Assembly (NCBI GenBank): GCA_020536535.1 | Contig: JAHLWZ010000222.1 | Location: 1-64,000 of the forward strand | Origin: Pelomyxa schiedti | Lineage: Eukaryota > Evosea > Pelobiontida > Pelomyxidae | Direction of reading: 5' to 3' | Length of the DNA stretch: 64,000 nt | In this document: positions 32,001 to 43,763 of the stretch, in pieces | How the letters are laid out: each line of letters opens with the position of its first letter | How positions within the stretch are numbered: position 1 is the first letter of the stretch | The notes under the pieces: model-generated | The model's input: the letters and a program-made list of their open reading frames with translations, nothing else | Databases searched by the model: none | What the model was told of the DNA's origin: nothing | Program-made: the position numbers and the translations under genes

Positions 32001-32955
32001 GTAGCAACATTCAACTATGTTTTTGAAGGCTGCACATTAGTTGCAACGGTAATAATTCTTGCTTATTTGTTTTGACAATTTGATGAACGGTAATAATTCT
32101 TGTTTATTTGACAAAAAGGAAATCAGTAAAGATTGTTTTGAAATCTTTTCCATTCCCAGAATAAACGCAGGAATTGTTTCATTTTGGCTTGTCTGCACTT
32201 ATAACAATCAAACACGCCTGTCATCTTCTTGTCCCTTTCTCTACACACCCAGTGATGAATCTGGTACATCTAAGTCCTATTTCCTCTCAATGATGATATA
32301 TAGGGAAGCTCTCTCTTGTATCGTTTAATCTTGCATCCAATTTCGCTGTTCGGCAACTGCTGACTAATTTTCAGTATACAGTGAGAGAACTTGACCTCTC
32401 TGACAACAAACTTGTGTATGATTCGTCCTGCTTGTCTCGTAATTTTTTCATTCATCTTAAAAAAAGAGATGTCACATTCCTTCAGGGGTTCAAGCGAATG
32501 AGCCGGCTAGTACTGGACAGAAATAGTATACACTCGGTACCCCGCAACGCGCATTTGAAGTTGTTAATGCCCGGCGACAGGGCTCTAAGTTCCCTATGCT
32601 TGTGAAGCTCAAATCACTTAGCTTGAATGACAACCGCATTGACAACCTACAAACCATTGTTGCCACGTTGTGTAAGTCCTTCCCTCGTTTGAGGCACCTT
32701 ACTATGCAAAATAACCCGGCATGTCCATACACCCGCACACAACCCCATCACTACTACAACTATAGGTATGTTCCTGTTTCTCTTTCTTTCTGCTTCTAAA
32801 TCCTTGTCATTCTAACCAATTTCCACTGGAAAACAAAAATCAGGATATATGTTCTGAGCAGGCTTCCACAACTCGGATTCCTAGATTCAACAGAAGTGAA
32901 GTCAGAAGAGAGAAAGCATGCAGAGTGCATCCGCGGATCAGATGACGATGTCTAA
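29014..32955 (+). CDS. CG-1/IPT/LRR protein (CAMTA-like transcription regulator)
   Basis: Long first exon (29014-30728): Gly/Ser/Gln/Pro-rich disorder with a 13-unit Met-Gly repeat. A phased splice joins it to '[13 protein letters not shown]', then '[13 protein letters not shown]', 'RPATPSAG', '[20 protein letters not shown]', the CG-1 core (P-x-S/A-G-x-x-F-L-Y-D...D-G-x-x-W), and 'FPCLVHYF'. From ~31920 an IPT domain follows: '[18 protein letters not shown]', '[16 protein letters not shown]', '[10 protein letters not shown]'. A phase-1 intron (GTACAT..TATAG) and an intron ending AAAAAG continue into leucine-rich repeats ('[11 protein letters not shown]', '[12 protein letters not shown]') and an LRR cap ('[14 protein letters not shown]'), stop 32955. 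CAMTAs are DNA-binding regulators with CG-1, IPT, ankyrin and IQ parts. Two adjacent genes remain a possibility. Confidence 0.6.
29611..29688 (+). repeat. (ATGGGA)13 coding microsatellite
   Basis: Thirteen uninterrupted hexamers encoding (Met-Gly)13 inside the CG-1 gene's disordered N-terminus. It is in frame throughout, and length change by whole units would keep the frame. Confidence 0.95.
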
Positions 32956-33098
32956 CTCCCCAATGACCACATTGTATCGTGTGTAATGAACAAAAGAAAT
33001 GTATCAATCAGAACACCCGCTTCTTCCTGGGTTCTCTTCTGCGATTGCCAATCAAACAAAAATTGTTTCCGGAAAAGCGAAGACAAACGAACCGTAAA

Positions 33099-35466
33099 AT
33101 GGACGGCAGCAATAACATGCAAGTGAGAACGATATCTACTCACGTGGTGTCACGAAACAGGGGTGGTGCAGTCCCCACCCTGGCCGCACTCGCGGCCCGC
33201 GCCGCCCTGCTCTCGCCCACCGCCGTCCCGGTCCCCGTCCCGCAGGAGCCCTCCACTCTGGACCCCCAGGCCCAACTCGAAGCCGACTTCAAGTGTATGG
33301 GATCCCCGCTGGGGATGATGGTGATGTCCCCGGCCCGCGCGGCCGAGATGGCCTGCGTGTGCTGCGGGGATGGTGCAGGGGGAGGCGGGAGCGGAAGCGG
33401 AAGCGCGAGCGGGAGCCAGGGCGAGGCGCGGGGGAACGGGAGCGGGGTCGGGGCGAGGGTGAGGCTGGTGGGGCCGGGGCGCAGCGAGGCGTGGGGCACA
33501 GTGGGCCATGCGGCGGCGCTGCGGGACGCCTGCGAGTGTGGGCGCGGCTCCTGGGGGGCCTGGGCGCGGGGGTGCGAGCCTGGGGCCGCTGTGGGGAGGT
33601 ACGCCGCAATGTTTGTGGCTCTGCAGAGGGGCAGGACCAAATTCAGGGCCGAGGGAGTGAGGCTGGATTTATTGCCTGAGGACGAGCCTGAGGCTACTGA
33701 ATCACAGCCACAACCACAATCAGACTCAGTTCAGGCTCAGGCAATGAATTCCAATCAAACTACATCAAGTTCAGGAAGTACCGGGTCCAGTAAAACAACG
33801 GAGACCTCTGTTAGCAAGGGAATGGAGGGGGGGTATTGCAGGTGCTCTTGTTGTTGCTGCTGCTATCCACGGCTGGCAAAATGGTGTTGTGTTGGACAAC
33901 CTGGGGCAATTTTCCTGGACATGACAGGGTTGTGTTCACTTGTTACAAACTCAACAGTGCTTTCTATTATTGAATCTGTATCCAGTATTCAGGTGTTATA
34001 CTCACAGCTACTGGATTGCTGCTTTCTGTTGTAACTTGAGCTCTAGGTGTTGAGGCTTGATCAAAGCCAAATTGGGGATGCAGGTGTTTCTGCTTTGTGC
34101 TCTTGCTCCTTCAGCACTCATTTGATATCCATGTCTCTGGTCGATTGCTCTAACATCACAAATGATTCTGTGATGTCCCTATCCAAACTTCCTAGTTTGA
34201 CAGAGTTATCTCTTGGTACACAATTTAAATTTCCCATTCCACCTTGAAAATTGTCATTTCTTTTCTTCCCAAAAAAAAAAAAAAAACGCCAGCTACAACT
34301 AATAACTTCAAGCTTATGTTTTCTGATCAATTTCAGCTGGTTGCACTCAAATTACTGATGAGGCTATTACACATTTTTCTTCAACCTGCACTACCATAAA
34401 ACGACTAGATCTTTCGCATTGTCTGGTATATTGTCTATTTCCTTATTGTTCTAGAACTGAATGGAACCTGGTGGGAAAAAAACAGAAATTAACACAAGAA
34501 AGTGCAAAACATCTTGGTACGATTTCCTCTTTGATCTATCTTAGTTTAGGCTGGATTATGACCCTTGGGTAGATGCTGTTATTAATCTCAACAACATTAA
34601 TTTTGTACAAGAGATGGACTCAACCTACTTGGCAAACGATGTAGCCATTTACAAACACTCAACTTATGTGGAAGTGGAATTAAAGATGTTACCCTTGCCA
34701 AATTACTTGAGCAGTTGCCAGAATTGAATTACCTGGTTTCAACAACATTTTTTTTTTTGTTTCTCATTTTCTTGAAGGATATAAGCTGGTGTAACAACCT
34801 GTTTCAAAATGAGAAACTACTTAAAGTTGTCCTCGAAATTAATCTTTCTCATCTAACCTTGGCACTAGTCCTTTGGAGCAATACACACACTTCACCTCTC
34901 AGGCACAAAAATCAATGACCAACTTCTTCAAAAAATTTTGTCTTCTACTCCCGCACTCCAGGTAGAAAGTTTTACTATCTTTCGTATTAATAACCCCGAA
35001 TAGTATCTCAGTTTAAATCAATGCCCTTCTCTTTTAGGGGATGACATTAAAACCGTTCTACTGCAAGCTAAACAATTGAAGGTTGTCTACCCACCCGTAG
35101 CAATGGCGGGCAGTAACTTACACCTTTAAGGAAGTGGAAATACTATTTTCCATAAGTGAAGCCAGTGCCAAAAAATTGTGCAAAGACCCATCCCCGGCGT
35201 TCCACCTCACTGTTTCACCACTTCCAGAAAGGCTTTTCACCCAAAAAAGCCACAAGGCTTTAACCCAACAAACACCACCAGTAAAAAGCACACCAACACA
35301 ACAAACAGCTTCAAACACAACACCAACAACGTCCCAACAAGGTGCCAAAGTACCACCATCAACCAAACCAACAACAACAAACGCCTCAACAGCAAGCCCA
35401 AAAACAACCAAAAAACCAACAACCACAAATGGCACAAGAAAGCCCTTCCTGCGTAGACTCTTTTAA
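33099..35466 (+). CDS. AMN1/F-box-type leucine-rich-repeat protein
   Basis: Starts at ATG 33099. The first ~200 residues are Ala/Gly/Pro-rich, encoded by unusually GC-rich DNA (33170-33680), with a Cys/Trp-containing segment ('ACECGRGSWGAWARGC') that may be a degenerate F-box-like region. A Ser/Gln linker and a short Cys-rich strip follow. LRR_CC-type repeats come next: 'VLRLDQSQIGDAGVSALCS', 'MSLVDCSNITNDSVMSL', 'CTQITDEAITHF', 'IKRLDLSHC'. The C-terminus is a Thr/Asn/Lys/Pro tail ending KPFLRRLF. These repeats are typical of AMN1 and FBXL substrate receptors of SCF ubiquitin ligases, but I cannot confirm an F-box. Several 3' exon joints are uncertain. Confidence 0.6.
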
Positions 35467-35633
35467 CCAACACCAGTTCCATTTAGGTTCTCACCGGCCA
35501 CTTCCCACCCTTTTCCTCCAGTAGTACATACAACTAAAAGCCATAAGGAACACTTCCTCCCATCTGGGATTCTTTTCTTTTTTCTCAGTCTTTGAACTGG
35601 CTACGAAATGGCGAAAAAAAACTGTGTCGAGCG

Positions 35634-38600
35634 ATGGGTGTGCGGTTAGGTGGTTTTTTTGTATGGGGCGCGGTGCTGGTGATGACTTGTGGGTGTGCCG
35701 CGGAGTGGCGGCAGGGACACGCAGGCTGGGCGCGGACCGGTGGAACTCCCGAGGGCAAAGTGACGGCGTGGAGTGCTGGGGAGTGCCACGACGCCTGCGC
35801 CGCGGAGGCAGCGTGTAGGGCGTGGACTTGGTACTCGGGTGACGGGGGGGCGTGCTTACTTATGGGTGGTGTCACAGTACCTGTGGTGGACAAATTTGCG
35901 GTACTTGATTGCTCGTTACCTTTTCGGGAGGTTTTGATGAGAGTAAATATCTTGTTAGGTTTCTGGTGTATCTGCTTCAGATTATTCATTGGAACCTAGG
36001 GCTTACAATCCACTCCCTGTTGGTTCTGTGACACCACAGGGGTGGTTGTTGAAGCAGCTTCAACTGCAAGTAACAAAAAAAATAAAATAAACAAACGAAT
36101 TCTCCCTTAACGAAATGCTGTAGGAAGAGGGACTGGCCGGCCATCTGGCACTTTTCTGGGCAGATATTGAAGAGAGTATCCCTCCTGCCTCCATTCGTCC
36201 CATCCATCTAACAGCTTTTTTCTCAAAACAAAAGGCGTTTGGATTGGTGGGACTGCTGATGGTGGATTGCATGAACGTACACCTTACTGGTTGAATGGAG
36301 TCACCCCATTGGAATTCCAGTTGAGAAATGCTGCAAAAAAAGCGGGTGTTGGAGATGATGCTCTCTGCCAAGAGGGAGTTGATATGATGGTATTTACTCA
36401 TTATCCCTGCCTGCAATCGCAACGTCACTACCGTCACTACATACTTGGCAACAAGACATAACTGTAGATATGCAGAATTATGACATAACGAATTTCTACA
36501 CTTCAAGTGTACAAGCCTGCCATGACGCATGCGTTGACAACATGGCTTGCGTTGGATTTGTAGTCAATGACTGTGATCCAGAAAACATTATGTGTTGGCT
36601 GAAGAGTTATGTTGGGCCAACAACAGCAGCCAGTTGTAGATGTTGGGGTACTGTTGATAGAACATATCCGTACATTTCATTAAGACTCGCGCCTCTTCTA
36701 ACTATTCTTAGCCCATTGTGGAATCAAACCCAAGAATACCTGACATATATTCTTGCCCATCAAGAGGCGGATGGATGGATTGGTCCAGATGATGATCCAT
36801 ATGATGGAAACATCTACTGGGGTAGGTTTGATGTGTTACAGACATTCACGCAATGGGCAGAAGCAGATGTGAGTTGCAAATAAATTTGCCTCCTTACTTA
36901 GTACAATACAGCCATCCATGTTTGACCAAATCACTGTCTTCCTCATGAACTTCTTGCTTGATTTGCAGGTTTATTTGTTTTACAAGTAGGTAATCTTATA
37001 CTGTAAGTAGTGGAGAATGACCAACTATGTCGGTCTTCAAGGCTGGGCTGCAGGTTTTGATTTCTGAATTAATGTTCCTCCATGTAATCCCTTTTACCTC
37101 AGCAAGGTGGATGGACCTTGAACTCACTATTCAATGGATGCTTGAAAATGCTCCTCAGGGTCAAGAGCAGGTGTTCCATGTTTAAAACCAAATTAGAACC
37201 TGAAAAAAATGTCTTAGGCACTGTGGGATCTTGGGGAAATGGCCCATTCTCAAGGGTATGACTGGGAGACATGGTTTCAGACTTGGACTGGTTATGCTGA
37301 TACACATGGTGTAAACAATGCACAAGCTCTTAAGAGTGCCGCCGTATGGTGGCGTCAGTCTCATGACGACACTCTTCCTGGTATGACTCTAGCCTTAAAA
37401 ACCTAATCAAACCTACAAACAGATCAGTCAATTTCACGTGTCTGGAATGTTGACAAGACATACGGAGTCTCTTCAGGATTATTCTGTGCAGACGAAGTTT
37501 ACTGTGAATCACCAGAGGAAAAACATCCCTCCAGAGGAACTGAGCTATGTGCTGTTGTTGAAGTTATTTGCGCATAATTATATCGACCCTCTCACCTTAT
37601 TTCAGGCAATGTTTAGCTACGAGACTATGTTTGCAATTCAGGGAGATGTAATGTTTGCTGATAGAGCCGAGAGAGTGGCCTTTAATGCCTTACCGGTAGA
37701 TATACAAAGCCCAAAGTGAATTTTCACGAAAATAGGCAACTTGGGCATCTGCCACAGGAGGCGACATGTGGAACCACCAGTATCTCCAAGGAACAAATCA
37801 GATATTTGCTACACATGCAGACCCTCACATTTGGTCAAGTAAGCACATTTATTGGCACATAAATTATCTGACATTGGGTAGCTGATGGACCAGATTCAAT
37901 GATATATGGTCTGGAGCCAAACTATGGCTGTTGCACTGCCAACTTCCCACAGGGTATTGGTCTCCTCTCTCCCCTAATTGGGTAACTTGTTTTAGGCTGG
38001 CCTAAATATTTACAGTACTCCATATTCACGACTGCAGATGGAGGGGTGGCCATTGGGCAGTATGCTCCTGCCATTGGTGTTCTCCCAGACAAGAGTGCCA
38101 CAGTCACTATTGATACTAATTACCCATTTGATAGTACCATACAAGTATTCTCTCACAAATGTTTCCATCACGACTAACCAAGTGAAAAACCAGGTTACTC
38201 TTTCAACAACCATTGCAAGATCACTTAACCTTCGGATTCCACAGTGGGCAACAGATGCCTCCATTTTAATTAATGGCAAGTCATCCACCAAGCCAGCTGC
38301 TGGGACAATGTACACTGTAAGTTTGCTCGCATCTAGAACAGAACTGATTTTCCTTAGATTTCTGCTCCTATTGGAATAACCACTGTCACACTAGATGTTA
38401 ACCCCAGCATCCGTCTTGAGAGCTGGTATCCTGGTGCCGTGTCTTTGTACCGCGGTCCCCTCATGTTTGCAGCGAACCTTCCTGGCTCATACTCCATTCT
38501 CACCACCTATGCATTTGAGTCTGTAGATGTTGAAGTAATGCCAACCACGGAATGGCGCTGGGCCCTGGATATAAACCCAAATGACTTGAGCCAGCTCTCC

Positions 38601-38941
38601 TATTTCCAACCCGGCTATGTTGACGGTACAGTTACCCCAACTTCAAACAATAGTACCTAACCTCCCTGAAAAAACACACAGGAAATGCTCCCTTCAACCA
38701 CACAAACTTTGCATGCTACATAGAAGCTCCCGTCCGGCGTGTAAACACATGGGGACTCTATAAAAATGCTGCCGCAGCACCACCACCTTCTCCCGCTTGC
38801 TCTAACTCCTCAGCCTGCTCCTCTGCTTCGGGTACTATCAAATTAGTTCCCTATGGATGCACAGACCTCAGGATTTCCCAAATGCCTTTGGCATACTACT
38901 CGGTGCCTGATGGCCTCCCCCCAATGGAATATTGGGGTTGA
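35634..38941 (+). CDS. Secreted GH127-family (DUF1680) glycosidase with PAN modules
   Basis: Starts at ATG 35634 with a signal peptide (MGVRLGGFFVWGAVLVMTCG). Two PAN/apple-like Cys modules are visible: 'ECHDACAAEAACRAWTWYSG' at the N-terminus and 'ACHDACVDNMACVGFVVNDC' (~36510-36570) inserted after the first catalytic-domain segments. The catalytic domain shows family blocks 'YNPLPVGSVTPQGWLLKQL', 'HERTPYWLNGVTPLEF', 'GGDMWNHQYLQGTNQ' and the active-site 'NYGCCTANFPQG' (GH127 uses a zinc-bound Cys nucleophile in this CC motif). C-terminal beta domains follow ('ITTNQVKNQV', 'SLYRGPLMFAAN'). Known members act on beta-L-arabinofuranosides of plant glycans. About 12 exons; stop at 38941. Confidence 0.78.
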
Positions 38942-38960
38942 ATACAATTCGATACCACTG

Positions 38961-40404
38961 CTAAAGTAGTAACAAAAAAAGAATCGAGTTGGCAACCAAT
39001 GCTCCGTTGGTGGCCTCATAAAATAAGGAGTTTTCTTTTTTTTCTTGTTGTTTTTTGAAGTATTTGTACACTGCTAACAGAAACAGTAATGTAACAACTG
39101 CTACCAAAACTGCACTCTCACCAGCTTGTGAATACTGCAAGAAACTGTACCGCACCAGTAGCCACAAGGTCTGTGTTGAGAGTATTCCGTTCCTTATTAG
39201 TCAGAACCTCGAGCAATTTACTTCTTCCGAGGCTCCAGTGATGTGCGCTTTTGTATGTGGCTGCCAACACGACGCCCGTGTAGTCTGATATGTCGTTTTG
39301 GAGATCAAAGCCCTGGCTTGCAATGCCGACTTTATTGCTGTCAAGAAACTTGATGGATAAATTCACTAGTCCGATATCTTCGTAGCCTGTAGGGCCGAGA
39401 CTGTCCAAGAAATGCCGGACAAGGGCTTCAGTTGATTCCCTTGGAAGTTGGAATAAAAGTAATCGTACAACAATTGGTTGGTCTGTGTTATGGTGTTAAT
39501 GGTATTTTTTGAGGCTCGGAAAAGTACTGAAAGTCTCCTTCCATGTTTGTGCTGGAAGTATGGGCGAACAATCTGGAGGATGATAAGTTGCCGGTAAAAA
39601 TCGGGAAAAAAGATTGTACCAGGAGAGCATCTGATTGGTGTTGAGGGGGTAAGAGGGCTAAGATTTAATATACTCTCGGATGAAGTGACAATTTTGGGTG
39701 AACTCTGAATATCTGCAGGGGATTTAGAGTGTCTCCCTTGCGTCTTCTTAGCTGAGTCTCGTTACAAATAATAATAATAAAAAAAGGTTGAGGTGAATTA
39801 CAAGGTTGTCTGCTGCGTATGTGAAAAGAAGGACTGACTACAGTCTCGGGATAGTTCGGAAAGTTTACAACAGCGGCAAGTTCACAGCATAAATGATCTC
39901 TAGAGGGAAAGAAGTGTCAATCAAAATACTTTGTTTGAGTCAGGAAACAACCTTGAAGAGGTACATATAGCTTTAACTTGAAAGGAGAATTTCTCTCTGA
40001 ACTGTTCAACCATGGGTTTGTCATCCAGCTGGACAACTTGAGCAACTTTGCCGTTGGCTTTGTTGCACTTCCAACATAATTTTTCTGAGGGAAATGAATT
40101 CAGAGAAAGCTATCAACAGGATTTAACTCACCAACAAGCGTGTCAGCTGTGCAAAATTGCACATTTCTCACTGCTTCAAATACATCTGCCTCACTCAAAT
40201 TGAACTGTGCTCGCCATTCTTGTTGTACTCGCACAGTCAGCTAAAACAGGATGTCAAAAAAAATACGAGAACTTTGTCAGTAGCATTCATAAAACATACA
40301 GTTGCAGGGATACGAGACCGCACAACACGGTCTATTATGATAGTAGGTTTGTGCACAATCTTTGCCAGAGGGGGCAAAAGCATTTCAGGCACTAGTGAAG
40401 ACAT
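38961..40404 (-). CDS. Unrecognised protein with C-terminal membrane segment
   Basis: Not recognised. The model begins ATG 40404 ('SSLVPEMLLPPLAKIVHKP'); an intron (GTATGT..TTTAG) leads to 'LTVRVQQEWRAQFNLSEADV' and then 'KLCWKCNKANGKVAQVVQLD', with a CWKC pair. Further exons give a Ser-rich stretch ('SPADIQSSPKIVTSSES'), 'RHFLDSLGPTGYEDIGLVNL' and 'DISDYTGVVLAATYKS'. The end has one strongly hydrophobic helix ('ESAVLVAVVTLLFLLAVY') with a Lys-rich YKYFKKQQEKK flank, so it is probably a single-pass or tail-anchored membrane protein. Exon joints in 39400-40100 are incomplete, and the exact stop (38961 or slightly upstream) is uncertain. Confidence 0.45.
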
Positions 40405-40900
40405 TCTGATAGATCGATTGTCAAAGTCCCAGGGGAGCGAGAGTGGCGCGCGTTGCTTTGTGCTTAATTTTTTATGATTTATGGTTTATTAAATACCCGC
40501 CTGGAACAATGCGAAATTAAACAGCGACTTCTAAGCTCCAAACGCATCCCGAATAATGTTACATGAATGTTGATGTGTAGAAGAAACGATCCTGCCCTAA
40601 ACGGGAACTCATCGATGCCCAAGTATGCTCCTACTTGAGTCAGGCGAAGTTGATATGCCTATCTTGCCGTGTTCGGGTATTCCCGCTGCGGCCACTGTCC
40701 ACATATGGTGGTGATGAATCCTTTTACACCAGATAACAGCCATGATTTTCTAGCGTTAGTTGAAATAATCATGTTCCGCTAATGCTACTTGGTTCGCCAT
40801 GAGGCACGAAGTTCGATTCCCGCCCGTTGATGTTCCGTGCTGAGACTCTGATTGCCACCGGCTGCGTGACAAATCAGAGTTCCTGTTCCTTCACCGAAAA
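40405..40900. promoter_or_regulatory. Divergent intergenic region (496 bp)
   Basis: Lies between the membrane-protein gene (minus) and the phosphatase gene (plus), so it should hold both promoters. I see no ORF or repeat of note. A tRNA-like GTTCGATTCCC stretch at about 40810 does not fold. Confidence 0.3.
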
Positions 40901-42167
40901 ATGATGATGATCGTTGTTTGGTGTGCCCTTTTGTGGGTGCTTGGAGGTGCGGAACAGCGACAACCACTAAGATTCAGAGCGGGAGATGGCGGCACGTGCG
41001 GTTGTGGTGTGAATGGTTGCACTTTCACTGTTGCGACATTTGCGGACATTCACTTTGGCGAGCCGTTCGCGACACAGGACCCCAGATCTAAGGCCATTAT
41101 GAGGCGGACACTGGAGATCGAAGATCCTGATTTGGTTGCATTCACCGGCGACCAAGTGACTGGCAATAACATCGAGACTAACGGCACTTCCGCGTGGTAC
41201 TGTGGCATGTATGTCGCTACGACATCGGTTTTGACTTGGGTTTTCACTAGGGTTGATGCCCTTTCTGTTACGAATGAGAAGGGTTATCCATGGATATCTA
41301 CATTCGGCAATCGTATGTAAGGAAGCTACGCAATGTTGCCAACGGATTATTTCACATTCAATCAAGACGATGACACTGCATACGAGGGTAATACCGCTCG
41401 AACAACCACCACAAGAACAGAGTACATGCAGGTGGACACGTCTTATGCGCTTAGTTACTCTCAGTTCTCACCACCTGGAGTAATGGGCATTTCCAACTAC
41501 GTTGTGCCAATCCTTTTTCCACTGTGTGACGATCCTGCTTTGTTGATATATGTTATGGATAGTGGAGGCGGTACCTTACCGGAATATTTTGATGAGTCAC
41601 AAATCCAATGGTTCATTCCTTTCCATTTCGCCTCTTGCCGAATACTAAGTCTTTGCTTGGATTTGATCCAAATATGCAGGTATCGGGACACTTCCGCTTC
41701 CTATCAGCAACAATACGGTAAATTGATTCCCGCAATTTCCATCTTCCACATTGAACTTCTTGAGGTGCTATATATTCTTTACCTCTCTTTCTCAATACTT
41801 GTAGTATGTTGGAATATTTGATGAGGACACATGTATAGGTGTACAAAAGGAGATCGAGGCAAGCCCGCAAGTGCAAAACACGGGATTTTTCTCTGCTGTG
41901 CAGGAAATGGGAGATGTCCGGGTCATCATTGTTGGCCACCAACATGACAACGACTTCTGCTGTGAACTGGATGGAATACATCTATGCCATGCCCGTCACA
42001 CAGGAATGGGGGGCTACTGCGACGGCCTCATGTGCGACCGCGGCTCCCGCATATTCCAATTCAACCTTACAGAGACATCATCAGGTTCCACCACCATCCA
42101 CACCTCAACCTGGGTCCGAATGGAATCCCTTAACGTGGAGCACTCTGGTGAATGGGACTGGAACTAA
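40901..42167 (+). CDS. Secreted calcineurin-like metallophosphatase
   Basis: Starts at ATG 40901 with a signal peptide (MMMIVVWCALLWVLGGAEQ). Metal-ligand motifs appear in order: 'ATFADIHFGE' (D-x-H), 'AFTGDQVTGNN' (GDxx), 'GNHDD', created by a ~53-nt intron (GTATGT..TCAAG) joining 'FGN' to 'HDD', then 'VMDSGGGTLPEYFDESQIQW' and 'VIIVGHQHDND' (GHxH). The full set of binuclear-metal ligands is intact. It most resembles the purple-acid-phosphatase-29/DCR2 type, which lacks the extra N-terminal domain. The C-terminus ends GEWDWN at 42167. It likely acts outside the cell or in lysosome-like compartments (inference from the signal peptide). Confidence 0.85.
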
Positions 42168-42292
42168 CTGTTTACCTGTTGCCAGAACAGATACACCTTA
42201 CAGAAACTTCGCCAATAAAAACTTTTTCAAATTTCGGTGCCGAATGAAGATTCAATCATTCGCGTAAACATAAAAAATAGAAAACCAATTCG

Positions 42293-43468
42293 ATGGCCAG
42301 TACGAGTGCTACAGGGTCGGTGATGGGGAGTCTTCCTCCTGCCTATATGGGGGAACATGTCCAACGAGCTGTCGTGGATGCTCCTTTTGTAACTTGGTAA
42401 CAATCGATTGTGGGACGGTGTCAGAGGTGAGGGAAGGCTAATGTAGAACATAGTTTGGTGATTGACACTTCTGGTACTATACCTATTACGCCTTCGGAAG
42501 CGATAGCACAAGCAAAGAGAATTTGTGGGGCAAAGCCTCTCCACCTCATGTTGTCAGGTCGGTCCCTGAGGATAGATAAATGGGGCACTCCGGCCTATGC
42601 TAATTTGGAGGTTATTAGATAGTCTCTCACTTTTTAAATTTCAACTGAACATACCTTTATTCGACTACACTTTCTTACTCTTCAGTAGATCAATCGGGAG
42701 ATATTCGGTGTGAATCCTTATTGAATATAAATGTGTTTACGTTAACATAAACATTCCACAGTTAAAGTCCCCGCCACTGTGTGGTTCAATAGCTTGCACT
42801 CTACTAGAGCCACTGCAGTTTCAGGCAGAACTCTCTATCTTCAACCAGCTCCCATTGAGGCTGTTGGAGATGGTGTACCAGTTAGCGTCCATGGTTCGTT
42901 ACAGCTCACGAATGCCAAGTCCGTCACTTTTTACCATTTAACAGGTTCTCATATGGAAGTATCTGGGCCATATCTCACTGAGGCAGATGTTGACTGGATT
43001 CTTGCTGCCGCTGAAAATGATATACATAGTTATATCCTTCCATTCACCGAAAAAACGGAGGACATAACGGGATTGCTTGTGCGTATTTGAGCCAACTCCC
43101 GAGTAACGAACTAAATTTATATCTAGGAGCTGGATCCTGCAGCTAAAGTAATTGTAAGCATAGATTCTGACAAAGGTGTCAATTTTGTTCGCTCAGTTTT
43201 ACCATCTCTCCCGTTCGCATCAACAGGTGATGCTCCACACAAAACTGCTGCCTAATAACATTCTATCAGTCGGAGTTATGATTTACCGGCCGGAAGTCTT
43301 GACATGCTTCGAAGATAAGACTGATATCATTGAGGTTGAACTCCAGAATTCAACAAACACTCTTCCTCACCAGAATTAGTGCCTGCAAAGGCTCATACAA
43401 TACGATGCAAAGGCCATATCCAATCTAGCATTCACGTCACTTTTAAAGGGACCTCTATCACAGTCTGA
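42293..43468 (+). CDS. Unrecognised conserved-looking protein
   Basis: Not recognised. It starts at ATG 42293 ('ASTSATGSVMGSLPPAYMGE') 125 bp after the phosphatase stop. Later exons read 'ANVEHSLVIDTSGTIPITPS', 'PLHLMLSGRSLRIDKWGTP', a ~100-residue beta-rich exon ('SVHGSLQLTNAKSVTFYHLT', 'YLTEADVDWILAAAENDI') and 'VIVSIDSDKGVNFVRSVLP', ending 'HVTFKGTSITV'. The alternation of beta-strand patterns suggests stacked Ig-like or beta-propeller folds. There is no signal peptide, membrane helix or enzyme motif. At least five exons; joints after 43090 are uncertain. Confidence 0.5.
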
Positions 43469-43763
43469 TGTTTCCGATTTACATCTCCTCAGGTAACCAA
43501 ATCTTCTGCTAACCACATCACCCTGACACGAGCCACATAGAACGCTCGGATACAAGAACTTCTTCCTGCGTGGGCCAGTTTGTCTAGATCCAGCGGCGAT
43601 GCAATTAGCGGCGACGGTGTGGAAGAACTACACATCTCGTTACCCCCTTTCTTCATAAAAAGAAAAAAAAGCATCTTTTTTGTATGACACATTAAAAAAT
43701 TTTTCCTGTGGCATTTGGCAGGAGCGGCCCTCCACAATCTCAAAAAAAAAAAACTGAGGGATA

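Noticed and set aside
40790-40840. tRNA-like GTTCGATTCCC motif
   Set aside because: The flanking bases do not form a T-stem, and no acceptor or anticodon stem could be folded.
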